Translations under genes and position numbers: made by a program
In this document: positions 23,001-35,620 of the stretch, in pieces
How positions within the stretch are numbered: position 1 is the stretch's first letter
Layout: each line of letters begins with the position of its first letter
From: Argentina anserina
Taxonomy: Eukaryota > Streptophyta > Magnoliopsida > Rosales > Rosaceae
Assembly: GCF_933775445.1 (NCBI RefSeq)
Contig: NC_065873.1
Coordinates: forward strand, 12,834,001-12,898,000
Direction of reading: 5' to 3'
Length of the DNA: 64,000 nt
Notes under the pieces: generated by a model
What the model was told of the DNA's origin: nothing
The model's database searches: none
What the model saw: the letters and a program-made list of their open reading frames with translations, nothing else

Positions 23001-26000
23001 GCATTTACATTAAAGGAATTGGATGATGGTGTTTATGGACCAGATCTAGGGCAACAGCCTGCTTTTGCATTTCTTCCTTTGAGAACCTATGGTCTGAAGT
23101 TTATCCTTCAGGGTGATTTTGTTCTTCCTTCGTCTAGAGAGGAAGTGGATGGAGATAGTCCCTGGAACCAGTGGCTATTGTCAGAATTTCCTGGTTTATT
23201 TGTCAACGCTGAGAGGTCTTTTTGTTCTCTTTCTTGCTTTAAAGAGAACCCCGGGAGAGGAGTGGCCTCTTATATGTCCTTTGTTCCACTTGTTGGGGAA
23301 GTGCATGGGTTTTTTGCTTCTCTTCCACGATTAATCATTTCTAAATTACGGATGTCGAATTGCTTACTCGTGGAAGGAGGAAATGATGAGTGGGTTCCTC
23401 CTTGCAAGGTCCTAAGAGGTTGGAATGAGCAGGCCCGTTTGCTTCTACCTGATAATTTACTTCGGGAGCATCTTGGCCTTGGGTTGTTGGACAAAAATAT
23501 TGTTTTGCCTGATTCACTTGCAAGAGCACTTGGCATTGCAGAATATGGACCCAAAATTCTGCTTCAAGTTATGGACTCGTTATGTCGTTTGCGAAATGGC
23601 CTCTCATCAATGGGACTGGGTTGGTTGACCTCTTGGCTAAGTGAACTTTATGCAATGTCATTCAATGCTTCTTTTGATACATCATTTGACTCTGGACTTG
23701 GAATGGATTTACTAGATGAACTTCGAAAGATTCCATTCATTCCTCTTTCAGATGGTTCATATGGTGCCATAGACAAGGAACCAATATGGTTACATTTTGA
23801 TGCCTCGAGCACTGGGTTTGAGGGTCAGCATGGACTTGAGTCCTTCCCTAATTTATATGCTAATCTTCGTATCGTAAGTCCTGCCTTCCTTTCTACATCA
23901 ATTGTAGATATGCCATCTATGGATGTGACTACAGTTGACAAACAAATACGCATGCTTCGTAGAATTGGTGTCCAGCAGTTATCTGCACATGATATTGTCA
24001 AGGTACACATCTTGCCAGCTATCTCTGACGACAGAATTGCAGGTAGAGATAAGAATTTGATGACAGAATATCTCTGCTTTGTAATGGTCCACCTTCAGTC
24101 GACTTGCTCCGATTGTCATGGTGAAATGGAGTACATAATATCAGAATTACGAAATAAAGCCTATATCCTGACAAATCATGGCTTTCAACGACCTGCTGAG
24201 ATATCCATTCATTTTAGTAAGGAATTTGGAAATCCTTTGGACATAAAAAAGTTGATAAATATGACGGATATGAAGTGGCTTGAGGTTGACACTTCCTATT
24301 TGAAGCATCCAGTAACAAAAACACTTCAATGTGGACTAACAAAGTGGAGGGAATTTTTCCAGCAAATTGGCATCATGGATTTTGTGAAAGTAGTCCCGGT
24401 TGAGAAGGGATTTGATGAAACATGTAAGGACTTGATTTCTCTTGAATCAGATGTCACAGATTGGGAGTCCCCCGAATTAGTTGAACTATTGTCCTTGTTG
24501 ATCAGGAAAGGGGAGAAAGAAGGCTGTCAATATCTTCTCAAGGTGCTTGATAGTTTGTGGGATGAATGCTATCTTGAAAAAGCTGCAGGCTCCTGTGCTT
24601 CTGAAAATGTAATAGACAAGAAGCCATTTAAATCTTCATTTATTCACAGCATCTGTGATGCACAATGGGTAGTATCAACAATGGATAACGCGCTTCACTA
24701 TCCTAAAGATCTTTACCACGATTGTGATGCAGTGCGCGCAGTTCTTGGTCTATCCGCCCCATTTTCTATTCCAAAGGTTGGTCTGAAGTCTTTCCACATT
24801 AACTTTCTTCCCGCTTTAGGATTGCTCAAGTTGTTTAGCTATATCTACTTCATAAAACATATTTGTTGAATTGGGACTTCATGATAATTAGCTTAAGTGA
24901 AGTTGACCTCAAGGCAGTCTCCTGTGCTGTTTTAAATCTCTAATTTTCTCTTAACAAGAGATCGAAGGTCATGTATTCCTGATTACCCCATTAAAGTTTG
25001 AATTATACCAAAATGAAATTTGAGAAAGAAAAAAAATGTGGGTAGGGGAGCTTAAGTTTGGTATATACAGTAGTTTGTAGCAGTACATGTATATTACCCT
25101 CTATTTTATTAATTTCTATATAGATATGACACATAACAATTTCTGAAATTGCACAATTTGAAAGATTGCTTGTGGGTCTCACTACGCAGTCCTAATTCAA
25201 TAATATTAACCATCAAAGTTCTAGGCTTCTACTCATAGATCTCTGCAAAACATAGTTATATCGAGAATCAGGCTGCCAATTGGTTTCGTACTTTCACTGT
25301 GATAATTAACTTGACACCTAATTTTAAATTTGGCTGATGTTGGCTCATAGAGCAGGGCCTAAGCATAGTATTGGAAGGGTTTTTATCTAATGTGTGTGTC
25401 TGTGTACATGAACAAGTTTGAAGTTATGAATGCCTTAAACTTTTGATTATAAATTATGAGATGGACTGAATATAGACTTTACTTAAGGCTAATTCATTAA
25501 ACTTCAGTTTGCTAGCATAAAAATGGACGTGTCTGAAACAAACGCAAGATTTCGGGTTGTAGCTTTTATTTTGTTGAACACAAATCCCGACATTTCACAG
25601 CCAAAGACCTGGGTTTGTTCCCTTTTAATACAGCCCACCCAGACTTCGTTATGACCAGGCTTTACTGTCCGGTAGTTATTTGGTTCCTTAGGTGTTCTTC
25701 TAGTGTGCACTACTTTCCTCTTTTTGTGGTAATTTATCTTCTTTAGAATAAAGCTACGGATTATTACAATCTGGGGGTGGCTGTGTCTTATAGCAAATTT
25801 TCCTTTTAATTAATTTCACCTGGTATTAGTTTTGTAATTTTATTTTTTCCAACCGTTGAAGTTGTATTTTATCTTTAGTTTTTTACTCTGGATCCTTGTT
25901 GATACTTGCTTTTGAATGCTGGTTCATTTTACTCATCACAATTTACGGTGTATGATAGTCCTTTTCAAACAATCTTTGAAGCTATACATTTCTTTCTTTT

Positions 26001-29000
26001 GAAACAGGTAGGAAGTGGAAAGTTTGCAAGTTCTATCGGGTTTAAGACAGTAGTTTCTGTCGACGATGGTCTAGAGGTATTGAAACTATGGAGGTGTGAG
26101 AACCCATTCAAGGCCAGGTATGCTTTCCCCTTTATCTTCATATTTATTTCTAAGTACTTTCATCAGCTTCTGTTTTTAAATTTGATATCTTATCCTTATT
26201 GGAGTTCAACAATATATATGTTGCTCAGTGAACAAAGTGTTTACAGGTGTTTAAATCCATTGCTTTTGATTTGCAAGGGATTAAACCATGATAGGGCAGC
26301 CTTTCCCCTTTTTTTTTTTAACGGTAGAAAATCTGATGAGGCCCATATGATCAGGCTATGCGCATGTTTTTTTCAATGTGGTGTGGGGTCCAAAATCCAA
26401 TTCCTCTCATGCTGTACCTTGTTAATTACTAGAGTATCCTGTCTCCTAGAAGTTGTGGGGTTTGCCATGAGACCTCATTTTGAGCCGCAGTCCACAAGTT
26501 GACCGGTGTATCTCTGGTTCTGGGTATTAAAAAAAAAAAGTATTCTGAACTATTCGATCTTCAAATAAAATACTTCTAACTTTGTTTTCTTTCATATGGG
26601 TTATGTCACTCACTCATTACTCATTAGTGATGGTCGGAGTCTGGATATAATTTTTTTTAATCATTTTCTGGTTGAAACTTATGTTGTAGTTTTCGTCATT
26701 TACAGTTCTACATATAGAGATCAAGTATTATCTGTGTTGTAGTTTTTGTTTCAATGTTGTAGGCCTTTTGATATAGTTGCCATTATTTTCATCAAGCCCA
26801 ATTATCACATAAAAGAAACATCAATTTTGGTGCATCTTCTGTTGTTTACATTGGCTGGTATCCTTATAATACCAAGTGAAACTCAAATCTTTGTTTGGAG
26901 TTCATGTTTTATTTGTTTTGTTTGCACGTTGGAGAATTTGACACTTAATATTCTGTCTTGCAGCACAGCGCAAATGTCAAAATTTTACACATTAATCTGG
27001 AATGAAATGGCTTCGTCAAAGCTGAGAATTGTCGAGGAGTTCCGTTCTAAACCTTCTATTTTTGTTCCGTATGCATCTAGCTCAAGACACGCGGATGTGG
27101 TGTCTGGTGCATTTTTGTCTCCTGAGGAAGTATATTGGCATGAATCCACTTCTTTTATGGACCAAATCAAGCATATACATCCTCAATGCAGCTCAACAGG
27201 ACTTACTCATGGCCCCTTGATTAAGATACTCTGCAACTTTTATCCTGGCCTTCATGACTTCTTTGTCAATGTATGTGGAGTACCTGAGACCCCTCCTCTC
27301 CGTAGCTACCTTCAGATTTTGCTGCATCTATCAAAGGTTGCTCTGCCCTCGCAAGCAGCTAATGCCGTAAGTAATCAAATTTAGGAGAGTATTAAAGCTA
27401 CTGTTAGTTGCAGAATAACCGATATGTTCCTTATCTCAGGTTTTCCAAGTCTTTCTAATGTGGACTGATGGGCTGAAATCAGGATTGAGCCCTGAGGATA
27501 TTGTTTCCATTAGAGATTCTCTAAAGAAGATGGAATGCATGGTGCTTCCTACTGTACATGATAAGTGGGTTTCTTTACATCCATCATTTGGTCTTGTGTG
27601 CTGGTGTGATGATAAGAAATTAAGTAAGCAGTTTAAGCATTTGGATGGTCTTGATTTCTTAAACTTTGGTCAATTGACCAAGGACAATGAAGAGATTCTC
27701 TGTACGAAAATGCCAAACCTCATGCAAACTTTAGGGATTCCTGCTCTTTCGCAGGTAAGAAATGTGCTATGCCGAAGTGAGAGTTTCATGCATGTCTGTG
27801 GTGTGAGTGAATTATGAAAAATAATTTAAAAAACAGTTGAACTTTAATGAATCTCAATAATCTTTGATTTTCTATCATTGATATGACATACTGCCATTGT
27901 ATAACATATGATCCTGTAATCTAGTTGAAATATCCTTCAGCACTTAAATCACCCTTTTTCTTTGTGCATGTATATGCAGGTTGTGACTCGTGAGGCAATA
28001 TATTATGGTCTGCAAGACAGTAGCTATGAAGCTTCATTGGTTAACTCAGCTCTTCCATATGCACAGCGCTACTTGCATAGTTTACACCCAGATAAATATT
28101 CTCTACTCAAGCAGTCTGGATTTGATATCCTAAATTGTTTGCAAGTAATAGTTGTTGAAGAGTTGTACTATCGAAATGTCATAGAAGTTGCTGGAAGTGA
28201 ATCCAAGAAGCGGGTTGCATGTACTTGTCTTCTTAAGGTATGTTCAATGTCTATTATGCACCGTCATCTGTATATATTACTGCTTTTAGTGTACGATAAA
28301 TGACTGAAAGGTTTATTGAAATCAATATGTTAATACAACCTGCTGCTAGGGTGCAAGAGGTAGCACTTTATGATATCATGTCAGTTAGAAATAATGCATC
28401 AGTCGAAAATTGTTTAAAAAGAACAAGAAACGGTAAAATGATATGTATGCTCCATATGTCCAGAATCTTTCCTTTTAATCATATCTATCGAGAGTGGTTT
28501 CCAACTGAATATGGTATATATAGATTTTTCTCAATACTTTTTTTCTTTCCATTTTTATACAGGGTAGCATGTTGTATACAACTCGAGAATCAGATTCTCA
28601 CACATTATTTTTGGAGCTTTCTCGTTTGTTTTTTAATGGAAATCCTGAACTGCACTTGGCAAATTTTCTTCATATCATTTCAACCATGGAAAAATCGGGT
28701 TCGAATGAGGAGCAGATAGAATTATTTATCCTCAACAGCCAAAAGGTGCCGAAGCTTCCTGATGGGGAATGTGTGTGGTCCCTTTCTTCTTTGCACTCAT
28801 TGACTGAGGATGATAAATCGCTCCAGACAAGTAACACTTCAACGGAAGTAAATGAGCCAACCAGTTGGAAACCCAAAAGAAAAGCAGAAAACTGGCCTCC
28901 TGTTGATTGGAAAACTGCACCGGGGTTTGCTTATGCGCGTGCACATGGTTTTAAGACACATCCACCAGTTTTACATCCCTATGGCGCCTTAGAAAATTTG

Positions 29001-29681
29001 ATGGATGGTGATTCTGTAGGAATTGTTGGGCAAGACAATTTGGCTTCTGTTTCTGTGGATACTAGTTGGACATTGGAAGATTATTCCGCAACTGCGTCAT
29101 TAGCTTTGCCAGAGACTAATGACTTGCTAGAACATTGCAGCGAGCAGTTCAATGACACCAATTTTGCAACACACATTGAATTTGATCCCATAAATCTAGG
29201 TCTTGTTTCTGACCTTCCAGAGTTTGGCTCATCCAGTGTTAGCAAGAGAGAACAGCTTAGATATGGCACACCCAACGCCACGCAAGCAATTATGACCGGG
29301 AGACTTGGAGAGCATGTTGCTTTTAAATATTTTGTTGAGAAAGCGGGCGAGTCAGCAATTAAGTGGGTTAATGAGCACAAAGAAACAGGGCTACCGTATG
29401 ACATCGTGCTGGGGGAGAAAAACAAGAAGTATATCGAAGTGAAAGCTACGAAATCTGCAAGAAAAGACTGGTTTGAAATATCAATGAAGGAGTTGCAATT
29501 TGCAATTGAGAAAGGTGAAGCTTTCAGCATAGCTCATGTCATCCTACTAGACAATAATGTTGCGAAGGTGAGAGTGTACAACAATCTGGCAAAGTTATGC
29601 CAGCTTCGCCAATTGAAGTTAGCTGTATTGATTCCTGTGCAGCAGAAGGAATTCACCATTGTGTCTCAAAGTCAAAATTGA
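14083..29681 (+). CDS. NOV: NO VEIN-like nuclear protein (GHKL ATPase fold, DUF3883)
   Basis: Thirteen exons join in frame: 14083-14535, 15029-15366, 15715-16360, 16980-17084, 17743-17932, 19269-21034, 21500-21712, 22539-24776, 26008-26117, 26964-27366, 27440-27754, 27980-28237 and 28563-29681. All use GT-AG introns with matching phases. The product is ~2,717 residues, close to Arabidopsis NOV (about 2.7k). The start is ATG 14083 in a GCCGCCATG context; the upstream GTG is not a plausible start. Order: Pro/Asn/Gln-rich N-terminus (1-90), acidic/Ser-rich stretch (~310-350), GHKL N-box ELVQNADDN spanning exons 6/7 (~1165-1173), G-box GYIGRKGIGFKSVF (~1223-1236), and NOV_C/DUF3883 (~2590-2700) with GRLGEHVAFKYF and YDIVLG...YIEVKATKS, a PD-(D/E)XK-like D...ExK pattern. 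In Arabidopsis NOV is needed for leaf vein formation and auxin-transporter expression. Biochemical activity is unknown. Confidence 0.9.
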
Positions 29682-29950
29682 CTTGTGATAAACTGTGGTG
29701 TTTAGGTAACATGTATTAGGAGATCAACAGTAGCGGAAAATCATTTTACAGTTCATTAAATTGTAGTAGATTCCAGTTCTAAGAATTTTGCGTGTTACCT
29801 TCTGCAAGCTTTTTCTGTCTTCTCCTTTCTGAACAATAGAACTGGAACCTCAGTATAGCATGATCATGTCTAGTTCCAAGTATAGCAAGTCCTTATTACA
29901 CTGAACAATAGAACTGGAACCTCAGTATCAATATAAACACATGATCACTA
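29682..29950. other. NOV 3' flank with a duplicated 28-mer
   Basis: Probable 3' UTR and convergent intergenic space. The sequence 'ctgaacaatagaactggaac' plus 'ctcagtat' occurs at 29829-29856 and again at 29901-29928, a 72-bp spacing. Confidence 0.5.
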
Positions 29951-30391
29951 CTATTCGTCTATTCCAGACCCAACTTCCACAACAATGCTAAGAACCAAAG
30001 ACCAGAATACTGTACTAGCAAATCTTCTATGCATCTCTAAATTAATCCGAAGAGTATTTATGTCAGCTTGTCTTCTCTGTAGCTCCAAGCTCTGCCTGAT
30101 CATACACATAAGTGCATATTTTCTATAAAAAAAACATGTGCCTCTTACCATGCATTAAACTGCTGAGCTTTAAACGGCTTAAGCTCATTCCTTAGTTGAG
30201 GATATAAAGCTACAGTAGAGATATTATCCTGTGACGGATAAACAGCTTGAATAGGTTCAATATTCGGCTCCTCAGGTACAACCACCATCTCATCAATCTC
30301 TGATTCTAGAGTTACTGATTTGTCATTAGTTTCAATTTCTTTACATAGTTGATGATGTACGTCCTTAAGTTTTGGAGGAGAAATTTCAGAT
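29951..30391 (-). CDS. Small unidentified minus-strand gene or gene fragment
   Basis: Two minus-strand exons fit in phase: an open stretch from about 30391 to 30149 (…SPPKLKDVHHQLCKEIETND…, …PQLRNELKPFKAQQFNA) and 30095-29951 (QSLELQRRQADINTLRINLE, then MHRRFASTVFWSLVLSIVVE, VGSGIDE, stop). The join is TG|G (Trp) across a 53-bp GTAAGA...GATCAG intron, very short for a plant. The C-terminus has a charged helix followed by a hydrophobic segment, like a tail anchor. No ATG lies upstream in this frame after the TAA near 30394, so a 5' exon is missing or this is a fragment. It converges on the NOV gene. I do not recognise the family. Confidence 0.4.
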
Positions 30392-30853
30392 TAATCATGT
30401 TTTACACTTTGAAGCAACTGTATAATGTTGCAGGCAATAATACATAGGTCGATTTGGTGAAAGCGAACACTCTCCAAACAACAACCTCTCTAGTCTCTAC
30501 AATACTAATAGGTAAACTCAAAATGTGTAGTATAACCTAAACAAATGTAATGAGCAAAATTCCTCGATCATTAGCTAATAAGACCGACCGCGCATGATGT
30601 GGATAGAGCTGTGTGTGCCCGTCCTATCTGTTTGCACTGTGATTAAAAAGAAAATTGAGAAAGAGTAGAAACTCTATTCTATTGGTGGGTTCCTTGTCGC
30701 GGGCCCCGGGTGAATAGATCGTGAATTGACCAGAACGCTCTTCCGGTAGCTCAAAAACTGCTCCCACATTCCAAACCATCTCACTTTCTCATACCCAGTT
30801 ACCCCAAACCCTACACACAATTCCGACTGAGATTTTGGCTTCTCCGGTAACGC
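30392..30853 (+). promoter_or_regulatory. Upstream region and 5' leader of the bZIP gene
   Basis: Intergenic space of ~460 bp. The last 200 bp is C- and CT-rich (30690-30850), typical of a plant 5' leader. No defined cis-element could be assigned with confidence. Confidence 0.4.
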
Positions 30854-33800
30854 ATGGCTTCTTCGAAGCTCATCTCCTCCTCCTCCTCGTCCAGGTCCCG
30901 CAACTCCGATCTCTCCCGTCGCCCCAAACCCAAACCCTTCCATCCTTCTTCTTCTTCCTCCGCCGCCAATCAATCCCTAAACGACACTTGTACCGGTTAC
31001 ATTAACACGGCCAGTCCCGCGCCGATGACCGTCGACGGCCTCTTCCGCGACGTCTACAACAGCACTCTTCCCCCGGCCGACGCCCAGATGGACACCGCCG
31101 GCATGCAAATCCAGTCCTCCTCCGCGCCGAGGCCGAAGACGGTGGACGAGGTCTGGGAGGAAATCGTGTCCGGCGGGAGCCGGAGGGAGTGTAAAGAAGA
31201 GGTTGCTGACGAAATGATGACTCTCGAGGACTTCCTGGCCCGGGCCGGCGCGGTGGAGGAGGACGATGTTAATGATTTTCCGCCGGAGGCTCAGGGACTG
31301 AGCGGAGGGATGTTTGGGTTCGATCAGATGGGGCTGAGCCCGTATCCGTCGATCGACAAGGTTGAGGGGTCCATGGCTGGCTTTGGCAATGCTGCTGCTG
31401 ATGTTGAGGTGGCGGCGAGTGGAGGAGGAGGAGGAGGAAGGGTGAGAGGGAAGAGATGCAGGGCTGTTTTGGAGCCGCTGGATAAGGCTGCACAGCAGAG
31501 GCAGAGGAGGATGATCAAGAACCGAGAGTCGGCGGCGAGGTCCAGAGAGAGGAAGCAGGTGTGTGTGTGTGTGTGTGTGTGGAACAAATGGATGCTTCAT
31601 TGGTCAATTTGTGATTTTGAATTTTGAATATTTGTGTGGACTGATTTTGTGATTTTTGTAGGCTTACCAAGTTGAATTGGAGTTGTTGGTGGTTCGATTA
31701 GAGGAGGAGAATGAGCAGCTTTTGAAAGAGGAGGTATTGCATAATGAACTTTACGCTCTTTAATCTCTTCCACATGGATGATTATTTTGGATTCAACAGC
31801 ATGATGAGTAATGTTTAGTCTCAGTTGGTAGAATTAGAGTAGTTTTAATGCCAAATTATGATGTTTGCATTACCAACTGGTCTGGGAGGGTGGGAATTGG
31901 CCAAGGATTTAGGATATAGGTCAGACTTTCCGAGGTTTGATCCCCCTCTTTACTACAAAAAATTGTCCACTAATATTTTTATCGTTTGTCTCCTTTTCTA
32001 AGATGCCAGTTCTTTTCCACTTCAAAATAGTTTACTGGAATATGGGTTGGATACATGAATTTTCTTGCAAGTGTTGCTTGGATTTAGGTATTCCAAACAA
32101 TGTTGATAGATCTGAGTTGCTCCCCCTCTCTGTCTTTTTAATGCTAGATTTTTTTTTCCGAATCCTGTTATATCAACCTCAGACAACAATGGGTCAGTCA
32201 CTACTGTGAGCTGTAGCAGTAGGACCATATAATATAATTGTATGAAGGACTAGTGAAGTGTCTCACCCTGAATGAATTTGGATGCAATAGAGAAATGGTG
32301 ATGAAAGGCAACAGGGAGGTTCTACTTGAACCAAAAATCGTAGCCTGCCTCATTTCAATCCATTGCGTACTTACATTTGGTCAGTTTGGCTGCATAAGGA
32401 CAAAGCCCTAACATGGTCATGGTTAATTTCTAAATCTTCAGCGAACTCTGGCAGTAAATTTCTTCCCATGTTATCAAGAGTGGTGTGGAGCAAAATCAAG
32501 TCAGCTCACTCGTTGTCTTATATTCTTTTATAACTATCAGACTATCACACATCTCGACATAACCATCTGATTTTTTTTGTTTTGTTTACCTATGGTCAAT
32601 TTAGCACACTCCCCTCAATTGCTATTTCTGTGACTGCCATCGTTAAAGTGAATGATGCAGCACATCACTAAGATCAGCTGGGCATACTTTTCAGGGTTTG
32701 TAATTTTAACGGGTCCCTTATGTGGTCGGAGGGTTGGTTCTTTGAAAGGGGAAGAACTTAGGAACTTGGTTAGATGTCGAAGCTAAGGAAAGTAAGGGTT
32801 TGAATTGAAATAGGTTCTCGCCCAAAAAAAGAAAAAATTGAAGGGGAGATGAAGTTCATATATCCATGGATATAAAAGTAAACGGGGAGTTTTCATGGAG
32901 TAGTAGCTTGGTTAATTCGATTGGTATCATTTTTTTCTTTGTCTGTTTCAAATCAGAGAGGACAGAACCAGATTCACATGCTTTCAAAGAGAATCAAAGA
33001 AGCTGAGATGGAGAGAGTTGATTAAGAATGGAAAAAGGAATTCTAATTTACTCATGCTTGCATGTTCTATTGTAAAGAATGGAATGTTCAGTATGTTGCA
33101 GTGGTACCCAATAAATTCAAAGGCAGAAGGTGGGAGATTTGCAACTAAAGTTCATATTGCTATTTCTTGAGAGTTAGACAAGAATCAGTTGCAACTGGTA
33201 ACTGGTAAGATGTTATTCCTTTGAAAATGAAGTCCTTTGCAGTTTTGGAATGACCAGGCATTGACCTCACGTAAACTACCCTTTAAATGATGAAAATGCC
33301 TTCATCAACTTTGGCTGAAATTATGTGAGATTATGAATGAGTGTTACTTGTCATCATGGTTTGGTCCCAAAGGGAAAGAGTTATTCAAATTGTTGAGTGC
33401 ACCATGTGTGATACATTGGTACTGTTTTTGTACCAGGTCCATCTTCATTAGTTGATCTCTTGAATTTCACCTTTGACCAGAAAGTAAAGGACTGCATGCG
33501 AGTTATAAGGGAACCCATTTCACATATTTCTGTCATTCGGATTTGAAGTTCCAGCTAGTCCAGGTTCCTCTCCTCAGTCACCAATTATCATTGGAGATAG
33601 AAGTAGCTCAGGAGATAAATGAGAGCAAACTTGAGACATCCAGCAATGAGACATTGATTTGTCCTGCATCACATGTTGAAAATAGAAAAGGAGAGAAGAA
33701 GAAAATTAAAAAAGAAAAAGAAAAAAAAAAGACCAGATGGGGAAGAAAGAGTGAAAATCTCTCCCGACTCTTTGCTATTTAGAACCTGACATTTATGTGT

Positions 33801-35620
33801 TTGTTTTTCATGTTGATATTAGGATGTCGAACTTTTTTGTCTGTCTTACCTCTTTCCCTTTCTTCTTTGAAAGATGGAATATTAGAATGACAAATTGCAT
33901 TGTAAGCAGAGCCAAGATTCCCTACAGAATCTCAGCACAAATTACCTATCCAAGTAAACTATAACTAACATATGCCAGCAAACTAAGATTGAAAAATAGA
34001 AAGCTTGATACTTGATAGTTATCTATGTTTTGCATACTCTCTTTTGTTTCCCTAACAGTTATTGTTTCTTTCATTGTCTAACAAATGATTTTCTTTACAG
34101 GCTGAGAGGACTGAAGAAAGACTTAAGCAGGTACTCATTTTTTCCTTACGCCAGCTATTTTGTTGATTTGTAAAGGGACTGCATTTTATTGGGAAAATTT
34201 CCGGAATAAGGTTTTTAGGCTAATGGTGTTATATTTAGTTATAGCATGTGAAAGATATAGCATGCAAGTATGCAACAGACAACCTGTTGTAGGTTGAAAA
34301 TGGTAATGAAACTTTATGATTAATTCATGATATACCGTGAGCTCCACTTCTTGAACTATGTTTTGTGGATTTATATTTAGATTTAGAGTATAATCTTGTA
34401 TTATCTTGTTGGTCGAGGCCTTGGTTTGTGTTCAATGTCTATTCATTCATTTTGTGGTTCTGTGATTTAATGGTATCCTTCCTTATGTATTATTTTGAAT
34501 TTGTAGATTTTTGTTTTTACAGCATAGCTAACCCTATCATTTGTCTCCTTAAAAAAAGAGTTTGGCTTGCCAAGTTATTTTTTCTGTGCGAAGGATACAT
34601 GTAATTTTGAACTTCATTACAGTCTACCAAGTCATCTGACATTATTATTCTTAAAGGAACTTATTAACAGAATGAATCACGTTCGTCCAACTCTTAAGAG
34701 GCCACTCAAAAAGATCGTCCTGTGCAATGATTGTATATATATGTACAAAATATATATTAAAATGCAATTTAGGAGTACAATGTTAAGCCATCTATCATGT
34801 TACTGTTCTTGTGATGGCAAACAGACAGCATAACACATTATGGCTGCTGGCCATTTCTTTTGATATAACCAGATTCAATTTAGGGGACCTTTTTCATAAC
34901 ACCTTACATGTTTGTGTCATCATTCACTTACAGTAGCAACAAAGCCATTTCATATTGCATTTATGTTTATTCAATGATGATTGCCATGTTGATTTTTGCT
35001 CTGGATGCCATTTGTGTTGTAGGATAGATCCAGGACTCTTTTCATGATTAAATAAACACAATGTGGGTAGGTACAATAGTTCAGTAGGGTAGATCTTGTC
35101 ATTTTTATTTAAGTTGTAAGCTTTGGATTTAGACTCTCTAGAGCAGTCAAGATAATTACCATGTTAAATATTTTTAATCGTGAAAAATGGTTTCCAAATT
35201 AGTGTAAGCTTTTATTGAAGTTATAAACTACGGTGACTGTTTGTATGTACTTTTAGAAACTTGTTTTCTGTTTTCTCATGAAAGTATAGAAGGGGAAAAT
35301 AGTGAAAATTGATGGATCAGCAGTGGCAATCAGTTGTGTTTGTGTGTGTGTGTGTGTTTTTTTTTTTTTGGTGAATGAAGATGATGGGTATATTTGATAT
35401 GTGACTTCTATCAATGTTTTGTTGATTAATGGTTTCTACTTATAGTGCATACCAACTTGGTGGAAGATTGAGACAGTTCTATATTTTAGAAAATTTCAGT
35501 TTACTGTAAAACTGACTTTGTTATGTTTGGATGCTGCAGCTTATGGAAAATGTTATTCCAGTTGTGGAGAAGAGAAGACCATCACGTGTCCTTCGCAGAG
35601 TTCGGTCACTGCAATGGTAG
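30854..35620 (+). CDS. Group A bZIP transcription factor, GBF4/ABI5-like
   Basis: Four exons (30854-31558, 31662-31733, 34101-34130, 35540-35620) encode 295 residues. Conserved ABA-bZIP blocks are present: TVDGLFRDVYNS (~59-70), TVDEVWEEI (96-104) and MTLEDFLARAG (122-132), which in the family include kinase target sites. The basic region RRMIKNRESAARSRERKQ (~218-235) has the invariant N-x7-R spacing. The leucine zipper (AYQVELELLVVRLEEENEQL...) starts in exon 2. The short C-terminus ends RRPSRVLRRVRSLQW, like GBF4-type members. It should bind ACGT-core (G-box/ABRE) promoters in the nucleus, in ABA or stress signalling (family knowledge). Intron 1 is only 103 bp, its donor is part of a GT repeat, and it splits the basic region from the zipper. 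Introns 2 (2.37 kb) and 3 (1.4 kb) are long. Confidence 0.88.
31559..31580 (+). repeat. (GT)n microsatellite forming the 5' splice site of bZIP intron 1
   Basis: Directly after the AAG CAG codons that end exon 1, ~11 GT repeats run into ggaacaaatgg. The first GT must serve as the splice donor; any of the following GT pairs would shift or extend the exon inside the DNA-binding domain. If unspliced, the frame continues Val-Cys-Val-Cys and stops at 31627. Confidence 0.85.
33683..33735. repeat. Purine-rich A/G tract in bZIP intron 2
   Basis: About 50 bp of almost uninterrupted A and G inside the 2.37-kb intron. No other structure seen nearby. Confidence 0.6.

Noticed and set aside
25906..26502. 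198-codon plus frame around NOV exon 9
   Set aside because: Only 26008-26117 is supported as exon; the rest is hydrophobic translation of AT-rich introns with splice signals at both sides.
26270..26541. Possible SINE with T-run and A11 run in a NOV intron
   Set aside because: Ends, TSD and promoter boxes could not be defined.
26746..26963. Open frame extending NOV exon 10 upstream
   Set aside because: Intronic; the TTGCAG acceptor at 26963 joins in phase with exon 9 and restores the family sequence.
30674..31600. Long open frames antisense to the bZIP exon 1
   Set aside because: They come from the GC-rich, codon-biased sense exon; no conserved motif.
31815..31946. Possible SINE in bZIP intron 2 (tctcagttggtag ... 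ggtttgatcccc)
   Set aside because: The boxes are ~110 bp apart, too far for a tRNA-type promoter, and no TSD or tail was found.
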